From positions 124,001 through 188,000 of the forward strand of contig NZ_JASSYX010000004.1 of the NCBI RefSeq assembly GCF_030244015.1: a stretch of 64,000 nt of DNA, in the 5' to 3' direction. This DNA comes from Pedobacter ginsengisoli. GTDB lineage: Bacteria; Bacteroidota; Bacteroidia; Sphingobacteriales; Sphingobacteriaceae. The notes beneath the pieces were generated by a model. That model did no database searches. It worked only from the letters and a program-made list of their open reading frames with translations, and was not told the DNA's origin. This document shows positions 52,767 through 62,600 of this stretch, piece by piece (positions within the stretch are counted from its first letter, which is position 1; the number at the start of each line of letters is the position of its first letter). Position numbers and translations under genes: made by a program.

Positions 52767-55700
52767 ATGAAAGCACTGTGGTATCTGATTGCGGCTCTAT
52801 GGTTATGTTTTGTTCATGATGCCGCAGCCCAGGAATGGTTGGACGGCTATAGTTACAGAAAAAAAATTACGATTAACAAATCTAAGGTTCAGGCAATAGA
52901 AATAAGTGCCGGCGCTTCCGTTATAAAGCAGGATCTACCAAACTTCCCTGTACTGATTGAAATTCAGGATGATGACCTGATCCATGTCCCGGGAGCCTGC
53001 GGGAACAAAATGCGAAATGTGGAAGGAAGGGATATTTCTTTTGCATTAAGCGGTGTCCCTTCCACCCCGCTGAGCTTCGAGCTGGAGAATTATGATCCTG
53101 CAAAGGGAAAATTAACCTGCTGGGTCAGAATCGGCTCACTTTCAGCAAACGGAACTGCAACTGCTGCTACTTCTATTTATTTATACTACGGATCGGCCTT
53201 GCTACACGATCCTTTTGGATTCAATGGCATAAACGTCTGGTCCGGAGATTTCAGCCGGGTATGGCATCTTAAATGCGATGTATTACCCGCGACAAGTAAA
53301 GATGCACAATCGTCTGGTATTACAGCTCAGGATATAACCGGCAGCGCCGGTGTAGACGAAACCAATTTTATTCCTTCGAAGATCGGGACAGGTCTCCGGC
53401 TGGAAGGGTCCACAGGCACATTTTATTCCGGTATGGATACCAGTAGCACCGCCACGCTCTCTGCCTGGATCAATTTAAACAGTATCGGGACAGAACAGGT
53501 GATTATAGCTAATGACAGCGTCAACGGACAATTTAGAAATGGGTATGTATTCAAAGTTAACGCAAATGGGAAACTCGTTGTGGAACTTTACAGGAGCATG
53601 ACCGCTCATGTCTCCACTTCTTCGGCGATATTGACCCCCAACAAATGGTATCATGTAGTCGCTTTAATCTCAGGAACTCAGGTCTCTCTTATTTTAAACG
53701 GATTAAAGGTGGGCGGCAAAACCGACGTAATGCTGGGAAACGGGGGCTCAATACGTATAGGTAGCGGCAAACAAAATAATGGATATTATTCCGGATCTAT
53801 TGACGAGCTCCGGATTCAAAAAATAGTGAAGCCCATGGAGTGGCTGAAAACACAATATGTCAACCAGGATAATCCTTCAATTTTCTTCACAATATCCGAA
53901 GAAGAATACAATCCGTCTGAATTTTCAAAATTTATTGGTCCTTCAGGCGGATCATGGACCCTGCCGGCAAATTGGAGTAACGGATTTATACCCGCATCAG
54001 GTTCGAATGTTATAATTCCTCCAGGAAAATCAGTTCGCATTTCCGGGAGCAGCCCGGCAGCAGTCAATACCCTGACGATCAAAGCAGGCGCTCAACTTCA
54101 GTTAAGTAATGATCTTGAAATAAATTGCGCTTTGCAGACAGACATCGGCGCTGCTATTAAATTAGACGATCAAATCGTTCTAAAGTGCAATGGAAATGTC
54201 ATCAACAATGGAAATATATCGATAAACCACACGACAGGGACATTGGTTTTTTCAGGGCGTAATGGCACACAGCTTTTTTCTGGCAATGGGACAACAAGTA
54301 TACACGGGCTGGAGAATGACCAGGTTCTTATGAACAGTGAGCTGATTCTGAATACTCAGATCGGGGTATCAGGTTATGTAAGCTTAAAAAGAGGGATACT
54401 CAACTGCAACGGCAACCTCACTTTGCTGGCCGATGACAAATCCGGTTCGGCGTCAATATTGCCCGTACCGCTGAATGACGCCCGTATTATTGGCAACATA
54501 AATGTACAACAGTATATTTCCGGCAATTACCCCGCTCCCGCAACAGCAAGGAACTGGAGGTTACTCGCCTCTCCTGTATATTGTGACACGGCCTCCGGTT
54601 CAAAATACTATAATATCTCTGCTTTCAGGAATGCCATGTTCATCACCGGGCCAGGAGGAGTGTCAAATGGTTTTGATGCATCACCCCTAAACAGCGGAAC
54701 CGTGTATCTGCACGATCAATCTTTGTCCGGGAATTTGTCACAAAAGTATACCTCCATAAATGATATTAATGCGCAAATAGCCTTAGGAAAAGGAATTTAT
54801 ATTTTTTCCAGGGGATCGCGAACGGCACCAGAGGCCTACCTCAATCAAATCCAGCAAGCTCCCTTTTCGAATCCTGACGGATACTACCTGACGCATACTG
54901 GTAAGGTGTATACAGGAGAGTTAAGCTTCCAGTTAGATAATAAAAATGCCGGAGCAGAGGGAGAAGGCTTTAACTTGCTTGGAAATCCATATCCGGGGAA
55001 TCTACTCTGGGGTAATCTTATAAAAGTAAATCTGAGTCCATATGTTTGGCAATATGATCCATTAAACAGAGATTACATTGTTAGTGACGGCCCTGACACA
55101 AAGATTCCCATAGGAACTGGATTTTTTGTAAAGGTTCTTTCAGGAAAGTCTTCAGGTTCAATTACGTTTTCAGAAAGTGCAAAAGCTCCTGCTGCTGAAA
55201 CTGCCGTCAGCAGTGTTGCCGCCTTTAATGAATTCAAATCAAGGCCAAAATTATCTCATTTAAATGTGCATTCCGGAACCAGCAATGGCGGCGAATTAAA
55301 TATGACAGCGCTTGTAAGCAGAAAAGCCTTTAGTCAGCAATACCGTTTAAATTTTGATGAAAATGGAAATGATGACCTGGATGATAATGACGCCATAAAA
55401 TTGGGAGAAGGGTATATCAATATTTCAAGTGTGATCGGGAACAGCAGATTAGCTATTGAACAAAGATCCTCATCTAAGGACATTCAAAAAATTGATCTTT
55501 ATGTCACAGGCTGGGAAAGCGGAACTTACACCATTGACGTGAAAGCCTCGGCGGCGCTCATAAAGGCTAAGGCAATTACATTGACAGATAATTACCTGAA
55601 ACAGGAAATAAAATTGCAGGACTCCATTAAAGGTTATGCATTTAAAATTGATACCAAAATACAGGCAACACAAGATAACCGTTTTGTAATTAAACTGGAA

Positions 55701-55988
55701 TCCAGTAAGCAAGATGAGGCTTCCATTGACAACAGAGATGAAGTTATTATATATCCTAATCCTGTCTCAAACAGGCTTTATTTCAAATCTCTTGGCAAAA
55801 ATACAAAGAACGCACAACTCATACTTACGGATGTATCAGGTAAAATAGTTGCTGCACAGAAAATAGAATGGGCACACGTTGAACCCTCAATAGATTGCTC
55901 AAATTTATCAAAGGGTCTTTATTTAATGAAACTATATGAACAGAAAAGCCATAAAATCATAAAAACCTTTAAAGTTGTGAAGGAATAA
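52767..55988 (+). CDS. Large secreted protein: DUF2341, LamG-like domain, T9SS type A sorting domain
   Basis: A 1073-residue surface or secreted protein. The ATG at 52767 gives signal peptide MKALWYLIAALWLCFVHDAAAQ; an in-frame TTG lies 21 bases upstream. Domains in order: DUF2341 (about 45-165; FPVLIEIQDDDLIHV...YLYYGSA), a LamG/concanavalin-like sandwich (about 185-365; SAWINLNSIGTEQVIIAND, GSIDELRIQKI), a beta-helix-like stretch beginning SGGSWTLPANWSNGFIPASGSNVIIPPG (about 395-560), a beta-rich region, and a type IX secretion type A domain (about 990-1073; VIIYPNPVSNRLYF...LSKGLYLMKLY...FKVVKE). It probably binds polysaccharide (inference). Confidence 0.88.
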   Translation: MKALWYLIAALWLCFVHDAAAQEWLDGYSYRKKITINKSKVQAIEISAGASVIKQDLPNFPVLIEIQDDDLIHVPGACGNKMRNVEGRDISFALSGVPSTPLSFELENYDPAKGKLTCWVRIGSLSANGTATAATSIYLYYGSALLHDPFGFNGINVWSGDFSRVWHLKCDVLPATSKDAQSSGITAQDITGSAGVDETNFIPSKIGTGLRLEGSTGTFYSGMDTSSTATLSAWINLNSIGTEQVIIANDSVNGQFRNGYVFKVNANGKLVVELYRSMTAHVSTSSAILTPNKWYHVVALISGTQVSLILNGLKVGGKTDVMLGNGGSIRIGSGKQNNGYYSGSIDELRIQKIVKPMEWLKTQYVNQDNPSIFFTISEEEYNPSEFSKFIGPSGGSWTLPANWSNGFIPASGSNVIIPPGKSVRISGSSPAAVNTLTIKAGAQLQLSNDLEINCALQTDIGAAIKLDDQIVLKCNGNVINNGNISINHTTGTLVFSGRNGTQLFSGNGTTSIHGLENDQVLMNSELILNTQIGVSGYVSLKRGILNCNGNLTLLADDKSGSASILPVPLNDARIIGNINVQQYISGNYPAPATARNWRLLASPVYCDTASGSKYYNISAFRNAMFITGPGGVSNGFDASPLNSGTVYLHDQSLSGNLSQKYTSINDINAQIALGKGIYIFSRGSRTAPEAYLNQIQQAPFSNPDGYYLTHTGKVYTGELSFQLDNKNAGAEGEGFNLLGNPYPGNLLWGNLIKVNLSPYVWQYDPLNRDYIVSDGPDTKIPIGTGFFVKVLSGKSSGSITFSESAKAPAAETAVSSVAAFNEFKSRPKLSHLNVHSGTSNGGELNMTALVSRKAFSQQYRLNFDENGNDDLDDNDAIKLGEGYINISSVIGNSRLAIEQRSSSKDIQKIDLYVTGWESGTYTIDVKASAALIKAKAITLTDNYLKQEIKLQDSIKGYAFKIDTKIQATQDNRFVIKLESSKQDEASIDNRDEVIIYPNPVSNRLYFKSLGKNTKNAQLILTDVSGKIVAAQKIEWAHVEPSIDCSNLSKGLYLMKLYEQKSHKIIKTFKVVKE

Positions 55989-56015
55989 TTCTGAGTAGGC
56001 AAAATCCGCTTACCA

Positions 56016-56369
56016 CTACGGCTTAATTAATAGCACTTCCAAATCGTTTATGATTGAGTATCCAATATCGTAACATGAAAAATATAAATTCTGCATTTCC
56101 GTAAGACGAATATTGGTATAGTATTCAAAATCAAACCCTTTAGCAATCAGGAAATTCTTATTCACTCTCTTCTTGCCTTTGCTGTATAACATGCTAAGTA
56201 TTGCCCTGTTATTTCTAAGTATCTTGTCAATATTGTCAAATGAATCCTTAGCTTCGCTCATCTTATAGGTATAGTTATAACGGCTACGGCATTGATCACT
56301 GCAGAATTTTTTATCTGGCCTGCCTTTGATCTTCATATTACAGCAGGCACAAAGTCTATCATTAATCAT
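56016..56369 (-). CDS. Small zinc-ribbon protein of unknown function
   Basis: A 117-residue protein without a signal peptide. The N-terminus CACCNMKIKGRPDKKFCSDQC has Cys at 7, 9, 10, 23 and 27, a likely zinc site, followed by RSRYNYTYKM and a charged helical region, then a C-terminal part ending in MQNLYFSCYDIGYSIINDLEVLLIKP. Proteins of this build are scattered in Sphingobacteria; I know of no assigned role. It converges with the large T9SS cargo gene across 27 bases. Confidence 0.7.
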   Translation of the reverse strand: MINDRLCACCNMKIKGRPDKKFCSDQCRSRYNYTYKMSEAKDSFDNIDKILRNNRAILSMLYSKGKKRVNKNFLIAKGFDFEYYTNIRLTEMQNLYFSCYDIGYSIINDLEVLLIKP

Positions 56370-56461
56370 AAAAACAATTTTTCAGAAATCTATATAGTCT
56401 GCCTCAAAGAAGCCAAATTATCCAGTCACTTATTTTAAAAACCCGGCCTGGATAATAATCT

Positions 56462-56495
56462 AAAAGCCCTCAGAATTTACATCCTGAGGGCTTTT
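56462..56495 (-). terminator. Terminator of the adhesin-sprF-ompA operon
   Basis: AAAAGCCCTCAG (56462-56473) pairs with CTGAGGGCTTTT (56484-56495), a perfect 12-bp stem, 25 bases after the OmpA-like stop on the minus strand. Confidence 0.85.
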
Positions 56496-56520
56496 ATGAA
56501 GAGTATTGATTTAGAACAAA

Positions 56521-58521
56521 TTATTTTTTAGTCACCTTGAACTCTGTCCTTCTGTTTAAGGCCCTTCCTGCCGGGTTATCTTTTCCATTTGCCAAAGTAT
56601 TCGGTGCAACCGGTTTTGTTTCACCATAACCACGGCTGATCATCCTGGAAATGGAGACTCCTTTTGAGATCAGGTAGTCAACACAAGCTTTTGCCCGTCT
56701 GTTAGAGAGATCAAGATTGTAAACATCCGATCCCTTACTATCTGTATGAGCACTCAATTCTATTTCTATGCTCGGATTGTCGACCATAATTGTATAAAGA
56801 TAATCCAGTTTGCCTTTAGAATCCTCGGTTAAGGTTGCTTTATCAAATTCATAAAGCACGTCTTTCAATACAATTGGCTTGTCGATCTCGTAAGGGATCA
56901 GACAAATATCAGGACTGAATAAAGTGTCTCTTTTCGCAATTTCCTCATGTGTGAAGTTGAGTATCTTAGTGAAATACTTATCCTTTTCTGCTGTGATCTT
57001 TAATTTACGGTTGGAGTTAATCTTAAAGCTGTAAGCTCCCGACTCATCTGTAGTTACTGTAAGTGTTTGCAATGAATCCGCCAGTGAAACTTTAGCATTA
57101 GCTAATGGTTTTAAGGTGTTACAATCCAATATTATTCCTTTAACATTTAAGTATTCACGTTTGATATTAAATATTTCCAGGCAGCATAAAGATTCCCGGT
57201 CTGAGCTGATATACCCCTCTGTGTCCGTATCGTCTGATGGGGTGAAGTACATGTCATCTTTAGAAGAATTGAATGGATAGCCCACGTTTCTCGGCTCTGA
57301 CCAGGAAGCAAAATCACCTTCACTTTCGTAAAAATCATATCCTCCCATTCCTACTCGTCCGTTGCTGCTGAACAGCAATTTTTTACTCTGACTGTTGTAG
57401 TATGGTGCCTGCTCATCTTCCGGGGTATTTACAGAAGATCCTAAGTTGACTGACTGCCCTAATGAACCATCAGAGCGCAGAGGGCAATACCATAGGTCAT
57501 ATTTTCCGGATCCGCCAGGTTTATTCGAGGAAAAGATTAAATAGTGTCCATCTTTGGTTACAAATGGTTGTATGGAATTAAAGCCTTTGACATTAATTTG
57601 GCCCCCAAGTTCCAGTGGTTCTGACCAACCGCTTGCTGTGCCCGCTGCTGCATTTACCTGATATATTTTCTTATCGCCTTTTCCAGTCCAGCTCGTTATA
57701 TACATCACTTTTCCGTTGGGATGGAATGCCGGAGCTGCAGATTCTCTGTTCCTGGCATCTGTGATCACCTTTTTAATGGTTACATTTTCATTAAGCGGGT
57801 TTCCTAAAACCTCATAAACTGCATTAAGGAAAGGCGTTTCGGTCTTGCTAACCTTTGCATTGTCCTTATCTGTCAATATTTCCCTTTTTCCGGTAACGGT
57901 ACCTGGTCTTGAAGATGTAAAGTAAAGGCTCGTTCCTTTTAAAACAGGAGTATAGTTTGATCCTTTTTGATTGATACTGCTTTTAAGTTTGCTTAGCTTG
58001 AACAGCCTCGGGTAACGTAGTTCATAAAGTGCGAACTGGCAGGAAGCGATTTCGGATTTTGCCTTTGCAACATACCCGTCATTTGTCTTATATTTACCCA
58101 AAAAGGTATTAAATGCTTCTATTGCTTCTGTATACTTTTGGTTTGCGCGTAATGCTTCACCATACCAGAATGAGCTTAAAATATATTTTGGATTGCTGAA
58201 CCCATTTGCAATTGCATACCATTTTTCTGCATCAGTAAAATTTTTATAAAGCCTTAATGACTCAGCCAATTGAAATACGCTGTATTCATAGTCATTGTTT
58301 TTCGGACTTTCTTGCTTTATTTTATTTTCAAAACCGTAGGGTACAACAAAACCTGCACTATCTGCAGAAATTTGTAATGATCTTTTATAATATTCTGCAG
58401 CAGCATAATATTCTTTATTTTGAAAGTAAACATCGGCTGCTCTTTTACTATTTGTAACAAACTGTGCGTTGGCAACAGTAGTAAATAGGCACAGGATCAG
58501 TATCGTTTTAAGCAGTTTCAT
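56521..58521 (-). CDS. OmpA-family protein with TPR, PD40 and peptidoglycan-binding domains (PorE-like)
   Basis: A 666-residue envelope protein with signal peptide MKLLKTILILCLFTTVANAQ. TPR-like helices (about 25-160; AADVYFQNKEYYAAAEYYKRSL, YTEAIEAFNTFLGKYK) lead into WD40/PD40 beta-propeller repeats (about 185-440; FTSSRPGTVTG, MYITSWTGKGDKKIY, LIFSSNKPGGSGKYDLWYCPL, LLFSSNGRVGMGGYDFYES), a carboxypeptidase-regulatory-like domain (about 455-530) and an OmpA peptidoglycan-binding domain (about 545-666; LSAHTDSKGSDVYNLDLSNRRAKACVDYL). This order is that of the T9SS component PorE. It is last of three genes with a SprF-like protein and a type B adhesin, and may anchor the apparatus to the wall. 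Confidence 0.92.
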   Translation of the reverse strand: MKLLKTILILCLFTTVANAQFVTNSKRAADVYFQNKEYYAAAEYYKRSLQISADSAGFVVPYGFENKIKQESPKNNDYEYSVFQLAESLRLYKNFTDAEKWYAIANGFSNPKYILSSFWYGEALRANQKYTEAIEAFNTFLGKYKTNDGYVAKAKSEIASCQFALYELRYPRLFKLSKLKSSINQKGSNYTPVLKGTSLYFTSSRPGTVTGKREILTDKDNAKVSKTETPFLNAVYEVLGNPLNENVTIKKVITDARNRESAAPAFHPNGKVMYITSWTGKGDKKIYQVNAAAGTASGWSEPLELGGQINVKGFNSIQPFVTKDGHYLIFSSNKPGGSGKYDLWYCPLRSDGSLGQSVNLGSSVNTPEDEQAPYYNSQSKKLLFSSNGRVGMGGYDFYESEGDFASWSEPRNVGYPFNSSKDDMYFTPSDDTDTEGYISSDRESLCCLEIFNIKREYLNVKGIILDCNTLKPLANAKVSLADSLQTLTVTTDESGAYSFKINSNRKLKITAEKDKYFTKILNFTHEEIAKRDTLFSPDICLIPYEIDKPIVLKDVLYEFDKATLTEDSKGKLDYLYTIMVDNPSIEIELSAHTDSKGSDVYNLDLSNRRAKACVDYLISKGVSISRMISRGYGETKPVAPNTLANGKDNPAGRALNRRTEFKVTKK

Positions 58522-58553
58522 CTCTAAATGATTTGTTAAAGTATAGCGTTAGT

Positions 58554-59549
58554 TTATAATCTTGGGCAAAAGAAATTAGGTCCTAATATTCCTTTCCTGC
58601 TGGTAAATGAGATAGACAATTCTAACCCGCCCTGGCTTCGCGTGGCACGGTTTAAATTTGATGTATTAAAGTCATAGCTCACTCCAAAAGTCATGCTCTT
58701 CAAACGCAGTCCAAAAAACGCGATGGCTGCATCATCAACCCGGTAATTAGATCCAAAAAGTAAATCAGATTCCTGATTCAGCATAAACTGTGCATAAGCT
58801 CCAGCCGCGATTTCACGGGCATTGCCTTGTTTCATGTAAAGTGCATTTGGTGTGATGTCCAAAACTTCTGAAACCCGTACTCTTGCCCCCCCGTGTACTG
58901 CATATCTGATTGGCATACGCACGCTATTCCCTAAAAACTTATCTACCGGCCTGGTTAAATGTCCCGCCATGGCACCACCAAAGACGTTAACGGCCTGACC
59001 CGGATTTCCATCGAAATACATAATGCCCGCATTTACATCAGGGACAAGTGTATTTGAAGAAGCAAAGGATTCGTTTATTCCAAAATTTGGATCATATCCT
59101 GTTACAGGATTAAACTGTGTTCCCAACGTTATTTTTGAAGGATCAAAACTTTTGTTTAAAATACCGGCTTGTAAACCGAAGTTGATCATATTCAGTCCCG
59201 CTTTACCAAAGTGGATACGATATGCTCCTGAAACAAGGGCACTGAGATGATTGTAGCTTACATCTCCGGCATTTTGGTTCAATACCATTGCGCCAAATGC
59301 AAGATTCTTCACAGGCGCCATATCAAATGATGCTCCTCCCGTCAGGAATGAATTAGAGATTGTACCCCATTGCTGTTTAGCATTCAGGGAGACTCTATAT
59401 TCCCCATCTGTAACACCGGTCAGAGCAGGGTTTAACCAAAGGGGGTGCGCATAATATTGAGAGAAGTGGGGATCAATTTGTGCTACCACCCTTACTGCTC
59501 CCAAACATAGAAACGCTCCTACTGCTATTATTTTTATTAGTTTCTTCAT
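58554..59549 (-). CDS. PorP/SprF-family type IX secretion membrane protein
   Basis: A 331-residue outer-membrane protein. The ATG at 59547-59549 gives the signal peptide MKKLIKIIAVGAFLCLGAVRVVAQ; the alternative start 54 bases upstream would bury it. The family motif IDPHFSQYYAHPLWLNPALTG comes right after the signal, followed by a beta-barrel (RVSLNAKQQW, GGASFDMAP, MTFGVSYDFNTSNL). SprF is required to secrete its partner adhesin SprB in Flavobacterium, so this protein probably serves the type B adhesin encoded 57 bases upstream. Confidence 0.92.
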   Translation of the reverse strand: MKKLIKIIAVGAFLCLGAVRVVAQIDPHFSQYYAHPLWLNPALTGVTDGEYRVSLNAKQQWGTISNSFLTGGASFDMAPVKNLAFGAMVLNQNAGDVSYNHLSALVSGAYRIHFGKAGLNMINFGLQAGILNKSFDPSKITLGTQFNPVTGYDPNFGINESFASSNTLVPDVNAGIMYFDGNPGQAVNVFGGAMAGHLTRPVDKFLGNSVRMPIRYAVHGGARVRVSEVLDITPNALYMKQGNAREIAAGAYAQFMLNQESDLLFGSNYRVDDAAIAFFGLRLKSMTFGVSYDFNTSNLNRATRSQGGLELSISFTSRKGILGPNFFCPRL

Positions 59550-59606
59550 AACAAATTTGTTTTTCGAGTTTTTAGGTAAATGATTAAAATTAACTGGAGA
59601 CATCTT

Positions 59607-62600
59607 CTATCTTAATAATGTTATGGTACCCTTTTTAGTTGTTTTTGTTCCATCATTAAAGTCAGCATCCAGATAGTAAACATATACCCCGTTTGGCTGC
59701 ATATCACCCTTGTAAGTTCCGTCCCAGCCATTTTGAATATTCAATGATTCATACAGGAATTGGCCCCACTGATTATATACCCTAAACTTAATTTTGGTTA
59801 TTGTATTTCCGTATACATACAGAACATCATTTTTACCATCGTTATTTGGAGTGAATGTATTAGGGACAAAAATGGTATTGCCTAATGGGTTATCAGTTTT
59901 GCCATTGAATGTTGTAGCATCGCTTAGCTGACAGTCTAACTGCCCCTTAGCTCTAACTCTAATGGTTACTGTTTGATCCGGCTGCAGCCCTCCATATAAA
60001 TATGTTGTTCCCGCAGGCCCGCTGGTAGGGTCGATCCATGTTAAACCATTGTCAATTGAAACTTCGTAAGCAGTCGCTCCTGGTACGGCATTCCATTGGA
60101 ATGTAATGCTTGTTCCTGTAACAGATTGAACTGAAACCACAGGTGCATCCAGTTTTGCCAGGACAGTTACAACAACAGCTGTACGGGTTGCACTCGGACA
60201 TCCGGTAGTTTTATTAACTGCTTCAACATAATAGCTAGTAGTGCCGTTAAGGGCTGGAGTGGTGAATGTATTGCCATCAGCCAATGAGGTACCACCAGTC
60301 TGAACCGCATACCATTTATAGGTGAGCAGAGCATCAGGATTGTCTACTGAAAGCACTGTAGTACCAGAAGAGCACTGTGGCCCGCCTGCCCCTGAAATTG
60401 ATAGCGGTGCGGATGGCAATGGCGCAGCATTAACAGTAACCGCAGTACGTGATGCACTGATACATGTACCTGCCGAAGCTCCTACATAAAATATAGCATT
60501 CGCATTTATCACCGGCGTTGTAAAGTTTTGACCTGATCCCAGTGCGGTACCTCCCGTTGATGTAGAGTACCAGCTGTAGATTACACCGGTCTGAGGATTT
60601 GAAACACTCAACACAGCAGTACTTCCTATACATGCGTTAACCGTAGCCGATACTACCACCGGCGTAAGTGGTTTTGGTGAGACGTTCACAGTAGCTTTTG
60701 TTCTTCCAGTTGCACTTCCACAGCCTGAAGCACTGACAGCCATCACATAAAAGTCTGTCGTAGCATTTAGAACTGAAGTTGTATACTGAGCACCGGTATG
60801 CAATAGTATTCCTCCGGTTGCCGCATTATACCATCTGTAGCTAATTCCCGCCTGTGCATTCTGAACAGAAAGTATTGTACTTTCACCACTACAGATGCTA
60901 TTCCCTGCAGTTGATATTACAGGTGTCTCAGGCAACGGGTTAACCGTTAGCGTAACTGCTCTGGCGGTAGCTGAAGTGTTTTCACATTTATTCGTTCCTC
61001 TAACTGTCACATAGTAAGTTTTTGTGGCTGTTAATACAGGTGTTTCAAATACAGCACCGGTAAATATTGCATTTGTCAGTGCTGCATCAGAATACCATGT
61101 AAACACCGGACTTAAAACTGTAGTAGTTGTTGCAGTCAGTGTGGCTTTATTTCCCGCACAGAACGGAGCACCTGCACCAGCAATGACTATATCAGACGGC
61201 AGTGCCGGAGGATTAACTATCACCGTGACAATTTTCGCGTTTGCGGCATTATTTTCACATTTATTAGAACCTCTTACAGTTACGTAATAAGTTTTGTTAG
61301 CGGTCAGCGCCGGAGTATCAAATACTGGCCCAGTAAATACTACATTAGTTAAAGCAGCATCACTGTACCAGGTAAATATCGGGTTTGTAACCGTGGCGCT
61401 TGTAGCGGTTAATTTCGCTGATACGCCTGCACAGAACGGTGAACCAGCACCTGTCACAGTAATATCTGTTGCAACAGCTGGCGGATTAACAGTTAAAATT
61501 ACTGCCCTGGCAGTTCCTGCGAGGTTTTCACATTTATTAGCACCCTTTACAGTTACATAGTAAGTTCTTGACGCTGTAAGCAGCGGTGTATCAAATATTG
61601 CACCGGTAAAGACCGCATTGGTCAACGCTGCATCAGTATACCAGGTAAACACAGGATTGATTACAGTTGTACTAGATGCAGTAAGCCGTGCTGAAGTACC
61701 GGCGCAGAACGGCGCGCCCGCACCAGCAACATTTACATCAATAGCTATTGCCGGTGGATTCACTGTTAACACTACTGTTTTAGCTGTCCCTGCGGTATTT
61801 TCGCATTTATTAGTGCCTTTTACAGTTACATAGTAAGTTCTTGTAGCGGTTAATACCGGTGTATTAAATAGAGCACCGGTAAAGACTGCATTGGTCAATG
61901 CTGCATCTGTATACCATGTGAATACCGGATTTGTAACCGTAGTGCTTGTAGCAGTAAGTGCTGCTTTTGCTCCGGCGCAGAACGGTGTGCCTGCACCTGC
62001 AACGGTCACATCAGTAGCTAATGCCGGCGGATTTACATTCAGGGTTACAATTTCAGCACCAGAAGCAAGGTTTTCGCACCTGTTAGAACCTTTCACAGTT
62101 ACATAGTAAATTGTTTTCGCGGTCAATACAGGTGTAGTAAATATCGCACCTGTGAATACTGCGTTAGTTAAGGCGGCGTCTGTATACCAGGTGAAGACAG
62201 GGTTAGTTACTGTCGTTGTCGACGCCGTAAGTTTAGCAGTTGTTCCAGAACAGAAAGTAACGCCAGCTCCTGCTACATCAAGATCAGCAGCTGTTGAAGG
62301 AGGATTTACAGTTAATGCAACCACCTTAGCGTTGGCAGCAGTATTTGCGCATTTATTTGCCCCTCTGACAGCTACATAATAGGTTCTTGATGCTGACAGC
62401 ACCGGCGTAATAAACACTGGTCCGGTAAATACAGCATTAGTGAGCGCTGCGTCAGTATACCAGGTGAATACTGGACTGGTGACAGTGGTGGTGCTTGCTG
62501 TCAGAGTTGCGGTCACCCCTGCGCAGAATGGTGCTGTTGCTCCGGTAACAGTAATGTCAGATGCAAGCGCAGTCGGATTTACCGTCAAAGTTATTTTAGT

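Noticed and set aside
60936..62573. CRISPR-like periodic array
   Set aside because: The period is 273 bases and in frame with a coding sequence; there are no short repeats with unique spacers and no cas genes.
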